From: Alteromonas salexigens | GTDB lineage: Bacteria; Pseudomonadota; Gammaproteobacteria; Enterobacterales; Alteromonadaceae | NCBI RefSeq assembly: GCF_025628895.1 | Contig: NZ_JAOTJC010000006.1 | Coordinates: forward strand, 607,960 to 671,959 | Reading direction: 5' to 3' | DNA: 64,000 nucleotides | Shown here: piece by piece, positions 9,572 through 18,219 of the stretch | Layout: the number at the start of each line of letters is the position of its first letter | How positions within the stretch are numbered: position 1 is the first letter of the stretch | Program-made: the position numbers and the translations under genes | The notes under the pieces: generated by a model | The model's database searches: none | What the model saw: only the letters and a program-made list of their open reading frames with translations | Told to the model about the DNA's origin: nothing

Positions 9572-10677
9572 TCTTTCTCCAAATTTGCGATATGCTGTTC
9601 TGAAATAATTGGGCCGGTTTTTTCTTCAAACTCGGTCGCGAATTCTTCGCTGTCCTGTTTCGCAATGAAATTCAACAGACAGCTACTGTAATTCGATTTC
9701 GCTTTAACCAGTTTGGTTCCATCGTCTTTTCGAACCAAAATGGTATCGCCTACGGAGAACTCGCCCCGTACACCAATTATTTCGCTACTTGTTAGCTGCT
9801 CGGCATCGTTTTCCAGCGATGCCGCAAAATCACTCTCTACAATGACCTCACCCTGTGCGTTTGAGGTATGTCGCATCCAATGCACGTTTTCCTGCATTGG
9901 TTTGTCGTACGGCTGGAAATGCGTACCCGGATTCTTCCCGTCTAACAACATGTTAAACGACAGCTCAGTGAATCCATTAATAATGTACGTATCGATACCG
10001 TGCGAAATTGCCTTCTCAGCAGCTTCGATCTTGGTACGCATGCCGCCGGTACCTACGCCGTCGGCGGCTGCGCCACCGGCCATAGCGTAAATACTTTCAT
10101 CAATACTGTTCACTTCTTTTAGCATTTCCGCATCATCATGCTCATGGGGGTTCTTATTGTAGAGCCCGTCGATGTCCGAACAGATGATCAATGCATCAGC
10201 TTCGGCGGCGGAAGCCACCATGGCTGACAAGTTGTCGTTATCACCTACTTTGAGCTTATCGGTTGTTACCGTGTCGTTCTCATTGATGATTGGCAATATT
10301 TCATGGTCTAACAGCGTGTCGATGGTCTCCCGCACACTCACATACCTTTCGCGATCACGCAGATCGGCGTGAGTAAGCAGGATCTGTGCAGAAGGGAAAT
10401 CGAATAATCTATCCCATGTTGACATCATTTCTGTCTGACCCGCAGCAGCCATGGCTTTTTTAACTGCAATATTTGTTTTTTCTTCCTCATCGAACAGGTG
10501 CGCACCCGCGGCCACTGAACCAGAGGACACCAGGACCACCTGGGTGCCATTAGCCCGGCAGCGCACGATAAATTGCGCGATGCTCAGTAAATAATGACTG
10601 CTACAACCTTGTTTATTGGGAGCAATCAGTGCACTACCAACTTTAATTACTACCCGTTCCCAGTTTGGAAAACTCAT
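9568..10677 (-). CDS. proB: Glutamate 5-kinase
   Basis: Phosphorylates glutamate, the first and feedback-controlled step of proline synthesis. The 369-residue product has an amino-acid kinase domain (about 1-260; VVIKVGSALI, VSSGSVAAGA, INENDTVTT, GTGGMRTKIEAAEKA) and a C-terminal PUA domain (about 275-365). The PUA part is more acidic and divergent than in E. coli. It starts 14 bp after the putP stop codon and overlaps proA by 4 bp, so the three form one operon. Confidence 0.96.
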   Translation of the reverse strand: MSFPNWERVVIKVGSALIAPNKQGCSSHYLLSIAQFIVRCRANGTQVVLVSSGSVAAGAHLFDEEEKTNIAVKKAMAAAGQTEMMSTWDRLFDFPSAQILLTHADLRDRERYVSVRETIDTLLDHEILPIINENDTVTTDKLKVGDNDNLSAMVASAAEADALIICSDIDGLYNKNPHEHDDAEMLKEVNSIDESIYAMAGGAAADGVGTGGMRTKIEAAEKAISHGIDTYIINGFTELSFNMLLDGKNPGTHFQPYDKPMQENVHWMRHTSNAQGEVIVESDFAASLENDAEQLTSSEIIGVRGEFSVGDTILVRKDDGTKLVKAKSNYSSCLLNFIAKQDSEEFATEFEEKTGPIISEQHIANLEKE

Positions 10678-10691
10678 ATCTTTATATCACC

Positions 10692-12191
10692 TTACGCTTG
10701 TTGATTCGCTAGTTCTTCAGTGGCTTGCGTGAACGTGGCCTGCACGTCTTGTGACGGCGACCGGTCCCACGCAGATACCAGCCAAAGAGTGACTGAACTG
10801 ACAATAAATCCTGGTACAATTTCGTAAATTACGCTGCTAAGCGTTTGCCCGTCTGCTAAAACAGGCGCATAAATCCATACCAGTACCGTTACAGCGCCAC
10901 TAATAATTCCTGCCAGCGCGGCTTTGTGCGTCAAGTTCTTCTTATACAGACTAAACAGCACCAATGGACCAAAAGCTGCGCCAAATCCTGCCCATGCGTT
11001 GCTCACCAGCGACAGAATGGTATTTGACGAGTCCATTGCAAGCAGCAGTGCAACTACTGCCACACCTGCCACGCCAAACCGCCCGATGGTTACGGTTTTC
11101 TTTTCGTCAACTTCTTTATTTGAAACAACGCGGTAAATATCCTCAGTCAACGAACTGGCAGATACCAGCAGTTGAGAAGAAATCGTACTCATAATGGCGG
11201 CTAAAATTGCTGCCATGAGGAAACCGCTAATTAATGGATGAAACAGAAGTTGTGAGAACAAAATAAATATGGTCTCGGGATCATCCACTTGTAACCCAAA
11301 TTGATTTGCATACGCTATGCCAACGAATCCCGTCCCCAGTGCACCTATGATGGTGACCAGCATCCATGACATACCAATGTTTCGCGCGGTACTAACCGCT
11401 TTCACCGAGCGGATAGCCATAAAACGCACAATAATGTGCGGCTGACCAAAATAGCCCAGCCCCCATGCGAGACTGGATAACAAGCCCACTATGCTAATGG
11501 CTTCCCACGACTCAAACAGCCCTGGCACCGACTCACCTGCCGCCGCGTTCATTTGCGACAAACTGTCAAACTCGGTAAACGCCACCACTGGCACCAATAT
11601 GAGTGCCACAAACATAATGCAGCCCTGTACAAAGTCAGTCATGCTTACCGCAAGAAAACCACCTAACAGGGTGTATGACACAACCACGCCTAACGTAATG
11701 ATGAGCCCCCACTGGTACTGAACAGAAAAGGCACTTTCAAATAGCTTGCCCCCTGCCACCAGACCTGCGGAAGTATAAAGCGTGAAGAACATCACAATAA
11801 TTGCTGCCGACACCATTCTGACTGTCGCGCTGGCGTCGCCAAAACGTTTGGCGAAAAACTCAGGAACTGTTAACGAGTCGTCAGCCATTTCGGTATAAAC
11901 CCGCAATTTTGGCGCGACCAGTAAATAGTTGGCTAAGGCACCTGCCAGTAAACCAATCGCAATATACATGGCGTCAAAACCGGTTAAATACATCGCCCCC
12001 GGCAACCCCATCAACATCCAGCCACTCATATCGGATGCCCCCGCGGACAGCGCAGTAACCTGCGGGCTGACCTGCCGACCACCTAAGATGTAGCCAGAAA
12101 TATCACTGGTAGACTGACGGTAGGCAAATAACCCTATGCCCAGCATGGCCAGAAAATAAATCGCCAGTGAAATGTAACCTTCAATTTGCAT
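10692..12191 (-). CDS. putP: Sodium/proline symporter
   Basis: Sodium-driven proline uptake carrier of the SSS family, about 13 membrane segments, 499 residues (E. coli 502). Signatures include the stretch around ALSAGASDMSGWMLMGLPGA (about 50-70) with sodium-binding residues, and LGYFGQPHIIVRFMAI. I use the ATG at 12191, 11 bases after AAAGGGG; a GTG at 12203 overlaps that site and is unlikely. It leads an operon with proB and proA rather than pairing with putA, so it probably serves osmotic proline accumulation more than catabolism (inference). Confidence 0.95.
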   Translation of the reverse strand: MQIEGYISLAIYFLAMLGIGLFAYRQSTSDISGYILGGRQVSPQVTALSAGASDMSGWMLMGLPGAMYLTGFDAMYIAIGLLAGALANYLLVAPKLRVYTEMADDSLTVPEFFAKRFGDASATVRMVSAAIIVMFFTLYTSAGLVAGGKLFESAFSVQYQWGLIITLGVVVSYTLLGGFLAVSMTDFVQGCIMFVALILVPVVAFTEFDSLSQMNAAAGESVPGLFESWEAISIVGLLSSLAWGLGYFGQPHIIVRFMAIRSVKAVSTARNIGMSWMLVTIIGALGTGFVGIAYANQFGLQVDDPETIFILFSQLLFHPLISGFLMAAILAAIMSTISSQLLVSASSLTEDIYRVVSNKEVDEKKTVTIGRFGVAGVAVVALLLAMDSSNTILSLVSNAWAGFGAAFGPLVLFSLYKKNLTHKAALAGIISGAVTVLVWIYAPVLADGQTLSSVIYEIVPGFIVSSVTLWLVSAWDRSPSQDVQATFTQATEELANQQA

Positions 12192-12526
12192 GTATGTATG
12201 CACCCCTTTGCTAAGTTTGGCGGTTCAGTTTCCGTTCCGGAATACATAGACCGTTAATCATTAGAGCTCTAATTATATCGGGTTTCGTTTGGCTTTTTCA
12301 ACCGCAAAACATACACAACATGAACTAATAAGATGTTTCAGAGCCTTTCTCCATAAACAGCCTAAAACAACCATTTTTGACAAAACGATTTTATAACCAA
12401 CTGAAAATAATAGGCATTGAAATTATAAAAACACATCCTGAAAAAGACTTACACGTGCTAAGAGGGGCAGGAAAAGAGATAAAAACATCACTTATAATTA
12501 AATTAACTGAAGTTTTATTATTAACA
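12192..12526. other. AT-rich intergenic region upstream of putP
   Basis: About 335 bp between the divergently placed putP start and the topoisomerase stop codon. The putP promoter must lie here. A perfect 14-bp palindrome, ATTAGAGCTCTAAT, sits at 12260-12273, about 70 bp upstream of putP, and could be an operator. The segment 12370-12520 is strongly AT-rich and holds no supported gene. Confidence 0.5.
12260..12273. promoter_or_regulatory. Palindrome upstream of putP, possible operator
   Basis: ATTAGAGCTCTAAT is a perfect 14-bp inverted repeat about 70 bp upstream of the putP start codon, in the presumed promoter zone of the putP-proB-proA operon. No regulator is known; the function is a guess from position and symmetry. 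Confidence 0.35.
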
Positions 12527-13528
12527 TTATTCAGAAGAAATTACTTGAGCAAGAAGCTTTTCAGTGGCGGCGATGGCACGATCATTCAGTGTATCTTCTG
12601 TAATCGAATTACGTACCTGCTGAAGCAGCCTGCCACGCTTATTTTCGCACTCTACGCCTTCATACAATTTCGGATGAAGGTAATATTGGCGGCAAACTGA
12701 TGGCGTATTACCTAACATTTTCGCGACATGTCTGGTCAGAGTGGCAGGCCACTTGCGACGGCGGTTCGCGGCTAAGTGTTGCTCCAATGTAGGTAGGCTA
12801 AATAGTGCATACCGGCTGGCCGCCCAGGTGCGAAAATCCTTACAACTGAACTCATCACTCATATGTTCGTGAATAAAGGCGTTTACGTCGTCACTGTCAA
12901 TATCGTGCCAGCGCCCTTGGGGATCGGTATAGCGGAATAACGCGTAACCGCGGGCTTCAGCACATTCTGACACCAGCTCTGCCAACCGGGGATCTTCTAT
13001 AGAGACGTCGCGGGCTTTGTTATGTTTTCCCACAAATGTCAGCCGCACGGTGTCGTCATCTTCCACAAAGTGTTTGCGGCGAAGTGTGGTTAACCCATAG
13101 GTTTGGTTTTGCTGTGTGTACTGCCGGTTGCCTGCTCGCAAACCAGTGTGATCTAACAGTAAGCATACCAGTGCCAAACTGCGCTCCAACGACCAGTCAC
13201 TGCCCTCTACCCAATGCCAGCACCGGTTCCTGAACTCGGGTAACAGCGCACCAAAGGCGGAAAGTTTGTTAAACTTTTCCTGCTGACGCTGACGATGCCA
13301 GTTTTCGTGGTACAGATATTGTTTACGGCCCTTGGCATCTACGCCGGTTGCTTGTAAATCTGCGGAGGGATCGCGAGCGATTTGGACAGCTTGCCAGTTG
13401 GGGGGAATAACCAATTTTTTAATCCTGCGGAGCACCCGCTCCGAGGTTATTTTATTGCCTGATTCATAGTAAAAAGCAAAGCCTCGGCCTGCTCTCTTGC
13501 GCGTAATTCCTAAAGAAGCCTGTGACAT
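12527..13528 (-). CDS. DNA topoisomerase IB (poxvirus-like)
   Basis: Relaxes supercoils by nicking one strand through a 3'-phosphotyrosyl link. The 333-residue protein has the expected catalytic set: R131 (TGLRAGN), K168 (VGKHNKARD), R233 (KDFRTWAAS) and the nucleophile Y283 in CRQYYLHP, with HVAKMLGNTPSVCR before it. The N-terminal beta domain (about 1-80) contains LVIPPNW and the GRKQYLYH motif. Such bacterial type IB enzymes are accessory and patchily distributed. It lies 9 bp downstream of a flavodoxin-like gene and is probably cotranscribed with it. Confidence 0.93.
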   Translation of the reverse strand: MSQASLGITRKRAGRGFAFYYESGNKITSERVLRRIKKLVIPPNWQAVQIARDPSADLQATGVDAKGRKQYLYHENWHRQRQQEKFNKLSAFGALLPEFRNRCWHWVEGSDWSLERSLALVCLLLDHTGLRAGNRQYTQQNQTYGLTTLRRKHFVEDDDTVRLTFVGKHNKARDVSIEDPRLAELVSECAEARGYALFRYTDPQGRWHDIDSDDVNAFIHEHMSDEFSCKDFRTWAASRYALFSLPTLEQHLAANRRRKWPATLTRHVAKMLGNTPSVCRQYYLHPKLYEGVECENKRGRLLQQVRNSITEDTLNDRAIAATEKLLAQVISSE

Positions 13529-13537
13529 GGGGTTTAA

Positions 13538-14065
13538 TCAGTAGTCAGGCTTCCATTGCTTGGCCATCTGACCCAGACGCTGGCCTTGTTGGAACGATGC
13601 TTCATGATTCAGACTGTTTGCGAGAGTAAAATCACCATGCTCAAGATCGCGACTACTGGCACCTAACGACGTTGCATAGTCAGTGTCCAAAGCCGGAACC
13701 CAAATCATATTGAACCGGGCGCTGAATAATGAAAACTCAAGCATTGCATTAAGCGCATGGCTATTCCATGACGAGGCCGTGAATCCGGTGGCTAATTTGT
13801 CGCGCCAGGCGCCACTGAGCGATTTGCTATAACATGCGCCCGCCAAAGACTGCATTGCCGAAATTACCGACTCATTCCCGGTAGCAGCGCCAAACGCCAT
13901 GCCATCGAAACTGTCCAGAGCGTCAACATGATGTACGGCGTCCACGGTGCTAAAAACCTGCGTTTCTACACCCTGGCTGTGGATACCACTTACCAGTTGC
14001 GAGGTGGCACGATCAGTATTAACACCCTGGTCGTGATGGTAAATGATAGCTAGCGACGCTGTCAT
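13538..14065 (-). CDS. WrbA/flavodoxin-like protein
   Basis: A 175-residue flavodoxin-fold protein. The first strand (LAIIYHH), the loop FGAATGNESVISAMQSL and the segment WRDKLATGFTASSWNSHA correspond to the FMN-binding and stabilising loops of WrbA/NAD(P)H:quinone oxidoreductases. The phosphate loop, usually S/T-x-G-x-T, is replaced by HHDQGVNTD, so FMN binding is less certain. I start at the ATG at 14065 after AAGGAGACGAGG; the open frame extends 17 codons further upstream without support. Upstream partner of the topoisomerase gene. Confidence 0.7.
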   Translation of the reverse strand: MTASLAIIYHHDQGVNTDRATSQLVSGIHSQGVETQVFSTVDAVHHVDALDSFDGMAFGAATGNESVISAMQSLAGACYSKSLSGAWRDKLATGFTASSWNSHALNAMLEFSLFSARFNMIWVPALDTDYATSLGASSRDLEHGDFTLANSLNHEASFQQGQRLGQMAKQWKPDY

Positions 14066-14538
14066 CCTCGTCTCCTTGTCAGTTGCTGTAAAAAACCTGG
14101 TAGTCTGACACAACACAGTTTTCAGTCTGTTTTAGACTAGTGCAAGGCTAAGGCCAACTATCGCCCCCTGCTAAATTTAATTAATCACTATATATTTCAT
14201 AAGCATAGAGTCTTTTTCTGCTGAGGGTATATAAGCTCTCCGCGGTATTGGGAAATATTTTCAAGCTAACAAGAAATCTTTCCCTACTTTAACGACTTAA
14301 TCGATACCGCTATCTCGTATGTAAAGCTAAAGATCATAAGAATCAGTATGTTGGCGGGACAGGTATAATTCTTGAACTTATTTAACCCAGACAGGTGTAA
14401 TCGGCACCACCAATTCAGTAACAAAGTTATCGTAAGTATAGAACGATCTGGTGGAAGCGCCCGCTATTGGGCTACCAGAACAAAATGCATGACATAAAGT
14501 CGCGAGCGAAGGCTTGCGTGACAGGAGTTATTCAGACC
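14066..14538. other. Long intergenic region with direct and inverted repeats
   Basis: About 470 bp without a supported gene, between divergent genes. Near the flavodoxin start, AGTCT-GTTTT-AGACT (about 14127-14142) forms a small inverted repeat. Two copies of GACAGGTRTAAT lie about 32 bp apart (around 14359 and 14391), upstream of the membrane-protein gene; the first resembles a TATAAT -10 element. The paired sites suggest regulated transcription of the downstream stress-type genes, but nothing proves it. Confidence 0.4.
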
Positions 14539-15084
14539 ATGACCGACCTTCATAATGACCGTGTGGCAATTATTTCTCCTCAACACACCCAGGTTGCCGC
14601 GGTATTTGACTCAGAAGACCAGGCGAATAAGTCAGTTCGCAAAGTAACCTCCGAAACCTCGGTTAACCGGGATCAAATAACCGTGGTTAATCCCAGCGAC
14701 CAGAAGCTTAGCCGCAAACTGGAAGGGCCCAGTGCACCGATAGGAAAGTCGATGTGGCACGCGCACCTGTTGCTTGGCGGCGCCGGGCTGGTGATAGGCC
14801 TTATTGTTGCGTTTGTGCTGACCCAATTCGGACCAGCGCTTACCCAACAGAACCCGCTGTTTACCTATATTGCACTGATCAGCCCGGGGCTGTTCATCGG
14901 GTTGTTTATCGCGGGGCTTATCGGGCTCAGACCGGACAGAACAGAAATCATTAACACGGTACGCCATGCGGTGCGGGAGAAGCGCTTTGCTATTGTCGTA
15001 AATCTGCAAAAACACCAGTCTGTTAAAGACGTTGCGCGGGTGCTTGGAAAGTACAGTGGGAAAGTGGTGGAATCAGCAAAGTAA
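14539..15084 (+). CDS. Membrane protein with two central transmembrane segments
   Basis: Unrecognised 181-residue protein. A soluble N-terminal part (HTQVAAVFDSEDQANKSVRK) looks like the small alpha/beta domain that opens several stress-related membrane proteins. Two hydrophobic segments follow (about residues 75-100 and 110-135), then a soluble C-terminal part that resembles the first (FAIVVNLQKHQSVKDVARVL), suggesting an internal domain duplication on the two sides of a membrane hairpin. I start at the ATG at 14539, 11 bases after AGGAG; upstream in-frame ATGs at 14485 and 14467 are possible. Function unknown. Confidence 0.65.
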   Translation: MTDLHNDRVAIISPQHTQVAAVFDSEDQANKSVRKVTSETSVNRDQITVVNPSDQKLSRKLEGPSAPIGKSMWHAHLLLGGAGLVIGLIVAFVLTQFGPALTQQNPLFTYIALISPGLFIGLFIAGLIGLRPDRTEIINTVRHAVREKRFAIVVNLQKHQSVKDVARVLGKYSGKVVESAK

Positions 15085-15167
15085 GCCCCCCGCTTACGCC
15101 GGGTAAATATCAGATAGCACAGAGTTTCCTGCCTGGCGCGCAAGCCAGACAGGTCAGCCTGGCACAG

Positions 15168-15857
15168 CTACCAGTTAATCACTTCCTTATCACGTATGAA
15201 TTTACCGTTAGGGCCGCCTTTATCCTGAGTCGCTGCCCACACGATAGACTCGGCGCCCTTTTCGGGTGACCGTGGTGCGTCTTTGCCACCCATCCGGGTA
15301 TGCACCCACCCCGGACAAACGCTGTTCACCGCCACATCTTCTTCTTCATCAAGGGTGCGGGCAACGTTAAGAGTAAGTGCATTCAGTGCCGCTTTGCTAA
15401 CCGCGTAGGCCAGTGGCCCTTCCATCCCTTCGTAGAAAGAGCCCCAGCCAGACGACACATTGACTATGCGTCCAAAACCGCGCTTCCGCATCCCTGGCAA
15501 GACCTGTTTAATCAGAATCAGCGGCGCTTTTACGTTTACCTGGAACGCTGCATCGAAAGCGTCCAGCGACAGGTCATTCAGGTCACTGTCTTCCATCACA
15601 CCGGCGTTATTGATCAGTATATCGACCGGACCGTACACTGCTTCAGCACGAACAAAGGGGTCAATTATCGCCTGTTCATTATTCAGAGCAATCTCCACAA
15701 CGTGTACGTCGCCGCCGACGATGTCCTGCACCACTTCTTTGCCACTGTCCTCATCTCTGCATCCCAGCAACACCTTATGTCCTTCCTTAGCAAGGCCACG
15801 CACTACCTCCAGACCGATTCCCCGGTTTCCACCGGTTACAAATACAGTTTTCGTCAT
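15168..15857 (-). CDS. Short-chain dehydrogenase/reductase
   Basis: A 229-residue classical SDR of the carbonyl-reductase-like group. It has the NAD(P) motif TGGNRGIG near residue 8, NNAG near 86, the catalytic Ser in NVSSGWGS and YAVSK about 14 residues later, then CPGWVHTRMGG. C-terminal residues are short and end in VINW. Substrate unknown. It lies 13 bp downstream of the DUF2878 gene on the same strand and is probably cotranscribed with it. Confidence 0.85.
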   Translation of the reverse strand: MTKTVFVTGGNRGIGLEVVRGLAKEGHKVLLGCRDEDSGKEVVQDIVGGDVHVVEIALNNEQAIIDPFVRAEAVYGPVDILINNAGVMEDSDLNDLSLDAFDAAFQVNVKAPLILIKQVLPGMRKRGFGRIVNVSSGWGSFYEGMEGPLAYAVSKAALNALTLNVARTLDEEEDVAVNSVCPGWVHTRMGGKDAPRSPEKGAESIVWAATQDKGGPNGKFIRDKEVINW

Positions 15858-15870
15858 ACATTTCTCCCTA

Positions 15871-16419
15871 TTACGTTTTTGAGGACAACCTGTTAATCAT
15901 CGCGGTAGATTCCACCCACTGACTCAGCCACACCGACAGCGGAAAAACGACCGCCCATACGGACGCCAGGATGAGCAGTGTGGTTGTTAATTCATACCCG
16001 AATGCAACAGCACCCAAACGAGCTCCTGCGGCATAACTTACCGGGCCGAATACTGCCCCGCCGAGAATGGCTAAAAGCCAGCGCGACCGAAAGTAGCGCA
16101 AACTATGGCGAAGCGTCGCCGCAAAAGCCGCCCATAATGCCACCAGCCACCAGGGTATAAGCAGCCCATATTCCGGCGCCGGAAACTCAAATACACCCGC
16201 GATGGTTAATACACTGTCAGTTGTCAGTCCCAGCAGCGCTAGCAAAATAACCAGCACGCCGTCCCGTCGCGGTTCATGACAAACCACAAAAAAAGCAAAT
16301 AAGAGTAGTCCAACAACCCATAAGTACTCGTACTGAAAGAAGATTACGAGCAACCAAATGGTTTGAAACCAAATAAAGTTAACGAGTTGTCGGCAAGACG
16401 TGGCAGTCATTTCTGGCAT
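15871..16419 (-). CDS. DUF2878 family membrane protein
   Basis: A 182-residue inner-membrane protein of the DUF2878 family, with about five or six hydrophobic segments and the characteristic NFIWFQTIWLLVIF start and ILGGAVFGPVSYAAGARLG near the C-terminal third. Function unknown. The frame is open to 16497, but the family's N-terminus suggests the ATG at 16419 or the one at 16410; neither has a strong ribosome binding site. It diverges from the phosphatase-kinase gene. Confidence 0.75.
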   Translation of the reverse strand: MPEMTATSCRQLVNFIWFQTIWLLVIFFQYEYLWVVGLLLFAFFVVCHEPRRDGVLVILLALLGLTTDSVLTIAGVFEFPAPEYGLLIPWWLVALWAAFAATLRHSLRYFRSRWLLAILGGAVFGPVSYAAGARLGAVAFGYELTTTLLILASVWAVVFPLSVWLSQWVESTAMINRLSSKT

Positions 16420-16513
16420 AGTTGATCTGCTGGAACACAATGTAACTTTGGTACTAGTGAATATGCACATAAGTTCAGTTAACCGGGCAATCATCAATAA
16501 GGAGGTTGAATAA

Positions 16514-18151
16514 ATGAAGATGGTAAAGTGGTATGTGCTGGGTGCGATTGCTGCAGGAATACTGACCTGGTTTATACCCTACTGGTTACTGAAGATCCTG
16601 TTCGGCTGGACGTGCTTCTCTCTCATCGCAGTAAGTAGTGCCTATCTGCTTAATTATCCGGAACTTTTCCGAAAGCGCGAAGACGGGTCTATACCTTTTT
16701 ATGTACGCTGGGTATTTATACCTTTTTTACTCGGCGCGGGGGCATATAACAGTTGGGCGCGAAAGCATGACAAGGTGCCGGCCCTGCAAAAAATAGATGA
16801 TCAGCTTTTTTTAGCATGCCGATTGTCTGGTAGTGACGTTGAAGCCCTCACTGACCAAGGCATATCCGCAATCCTCGATGTTACCGCTGAATTTGATGGC
16901 CTTGACTGGACAGCCTACCAGGGCGACTTTAACTACCTGAACATTCCAGTCCTTGACCACACCAGCCCTACACCCGAACAACTGAATACAGCCATCAACT
17001 GGATAGAGCAGCAAATTGACACAGGCAATAAGGTGGTGGTGCACTGTGCGCTGGGTCGGGGACGCTCTGTACTGGTCATGGCCGCGTATTTGCTGGCAAG
17101 GGACGAAACGCTGTCAGTGATGGATGCACTGAATCACATTCAGTCAATCCGTGAAACAGCACGGCTCAATAAACATCAACGCGCCGCACTCTCGCAGGTG
17201 AAAAAGGGGGGCCGGTTGCGCCTCACTAAACGGTTAACCCTAATCGCCAACCCTGTTGCGGGTGGCGGCAAATGGAAAGTTGAAAAGGACGATATTCTTG
17301 CCCAGCTTAACCCCCACTTCAAAGTAACCGTGCTGGAGACCACAGAGTCGGTGGGCGCCGATCAGCTTGCACACAAGGCGGTAAATCAGGGAGCCGACGT
17401 CGTGGTCGCCTGCGGTGGTGACGGCACAATTACCGAGGTGGCAAGAGCAATCGAAGGAACTCAGGCGACGCTCGGATTAATTCCTCTGGGCACGGCCAAT
17501 GCCCTTAGTCAGGTTTTGCACGGTTACACCAGCAAAATTATGCCCGTGAGTATTGCATGCGACATAATTGTGGACAGCCATGTGACACGCATTGATACCG
17601 CCACCTGCAACAATAATCTGATGTTACTGGTAGCGGCGCTCGGCTTTGAGCAACAGATGATTGCCAGCGCCGACCGGGATGAAAAGAACGACGGGGGTCA
17701 GTTTGCCTACTTGCGGGGCCTTTGGGACGCCATCAGTAACAATGAAACGCAGCAGTTTCTTGTCAGCTTTGACGACGGCAAATTTGAAACATTGCACTCC
17801 CCCAGCCTGGTAATTGCCAATGCTGCGCCGTTAACCACAGCGCTCGCGCAAGGCGGTGATGTTCCTGATATTACCGACGGAAAGCTGGACATTACCTGGC
17901 TGGAACCTCAGGAAAGCTCAGATCTACAGTTCTTGTCATTGGCTGAGCTGGTCTTATTGCCCGGTGATGCCAAAAAGTCGTCAGATCGTATACGCCACAA
18001 ACAGGCGGCAAAAATCCATGTAAAGCTGGAAAAAGAAATGGAGTATGCATTGGATGGTGAAATTCACCGTGCCGACGAACTAATCATTGATACCTGTCAT
18101 AAAAATCTCAAAGTGCTGATAAGCGAGGACAGTGACGCCATTAGTGAATAA
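16514..18151 (+). CDS. Dual-specificity phosphatase fused to diacylglycerol-kinase-like domain
   Basis: A 545-residue three-part protein. Residues 1-80 hold membrane segments. Residues about 90-230 are a protein-tyrosine/dual-specificity phosphatase domain with the signature HCALGRGRS (nucleophile C178, arginine R184, C-x5-R). Residues about 240-540 are a YegS/DAGK-type lipid kinase with NPVAGGG near 247 and the nucleotide loop GGDGT at 301-305, ending in ALDGE typical of the family. A membrane-bound protein that could both remove and add phosphate on lipids is suggested; substrates are unknown. AAGGAGG lies just upstream of the ATG. Confidence 0.88.
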   Translation: MKMVKWYVLGAIAAGILTWFIPYWLLKILFGWTCFSLIAVSSAYLLNYPELFRKREDGSIPFYVRWVFIPFLLGAGAYNSWARKHDKVPALQKIDDQLFLACRLSGSDVEALTDQGISAILDVTAEFDGLDWTAYQGDFNYLNIPVLDHTSPTPEQLNTAINWIEQQIDTGNKVVVHCALGRGRSVLVMAAYLLARDETLSVMDALNHIQSIRETARLNKHQRAALSQVKKGGRLRLTKRLTLIANPVAGGGKWKVEKDDILAQLNPHFKVTVLETTESVGADQLAHKAVNQGADVVVACGGDGTITEVARAIEGTQATLGLIPLGTANALSQVLHGYTSKIMPVSIACDIIVDSHVTRIDTATCNNNLMLLVAALGFEQQMIASADRDEKNDGGQFAYLRGLWDAISNNETQQFLVSFDDGKFETLHSPSLVIANAAPLTTALAQGGDVPDITDGKLDITWLEPQESSDLQFLSLAELVLLPGDAKKSSDRIRHKQAAKIHVKLEKEMEYALDGEIHRADELIIDTCHKNLKVLISEDSDAISE

Positions 18152-18219
18152 GTGATCGCGGCGCTTCTCGGTTAGGTATAAACGTCTGAATTTTAGAACA
18201 AACTTAAGGTAACTGTGAC

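Noticed and set aside
12377-12700. Plus-strand 107-residue open frame in AT-rich DNA
   Set aside because: Its second half is antisense to the topoisomerase gene, the composition is that of random AT-rich sequence, no ribosome binding site is present and nothing in it is recognisable.
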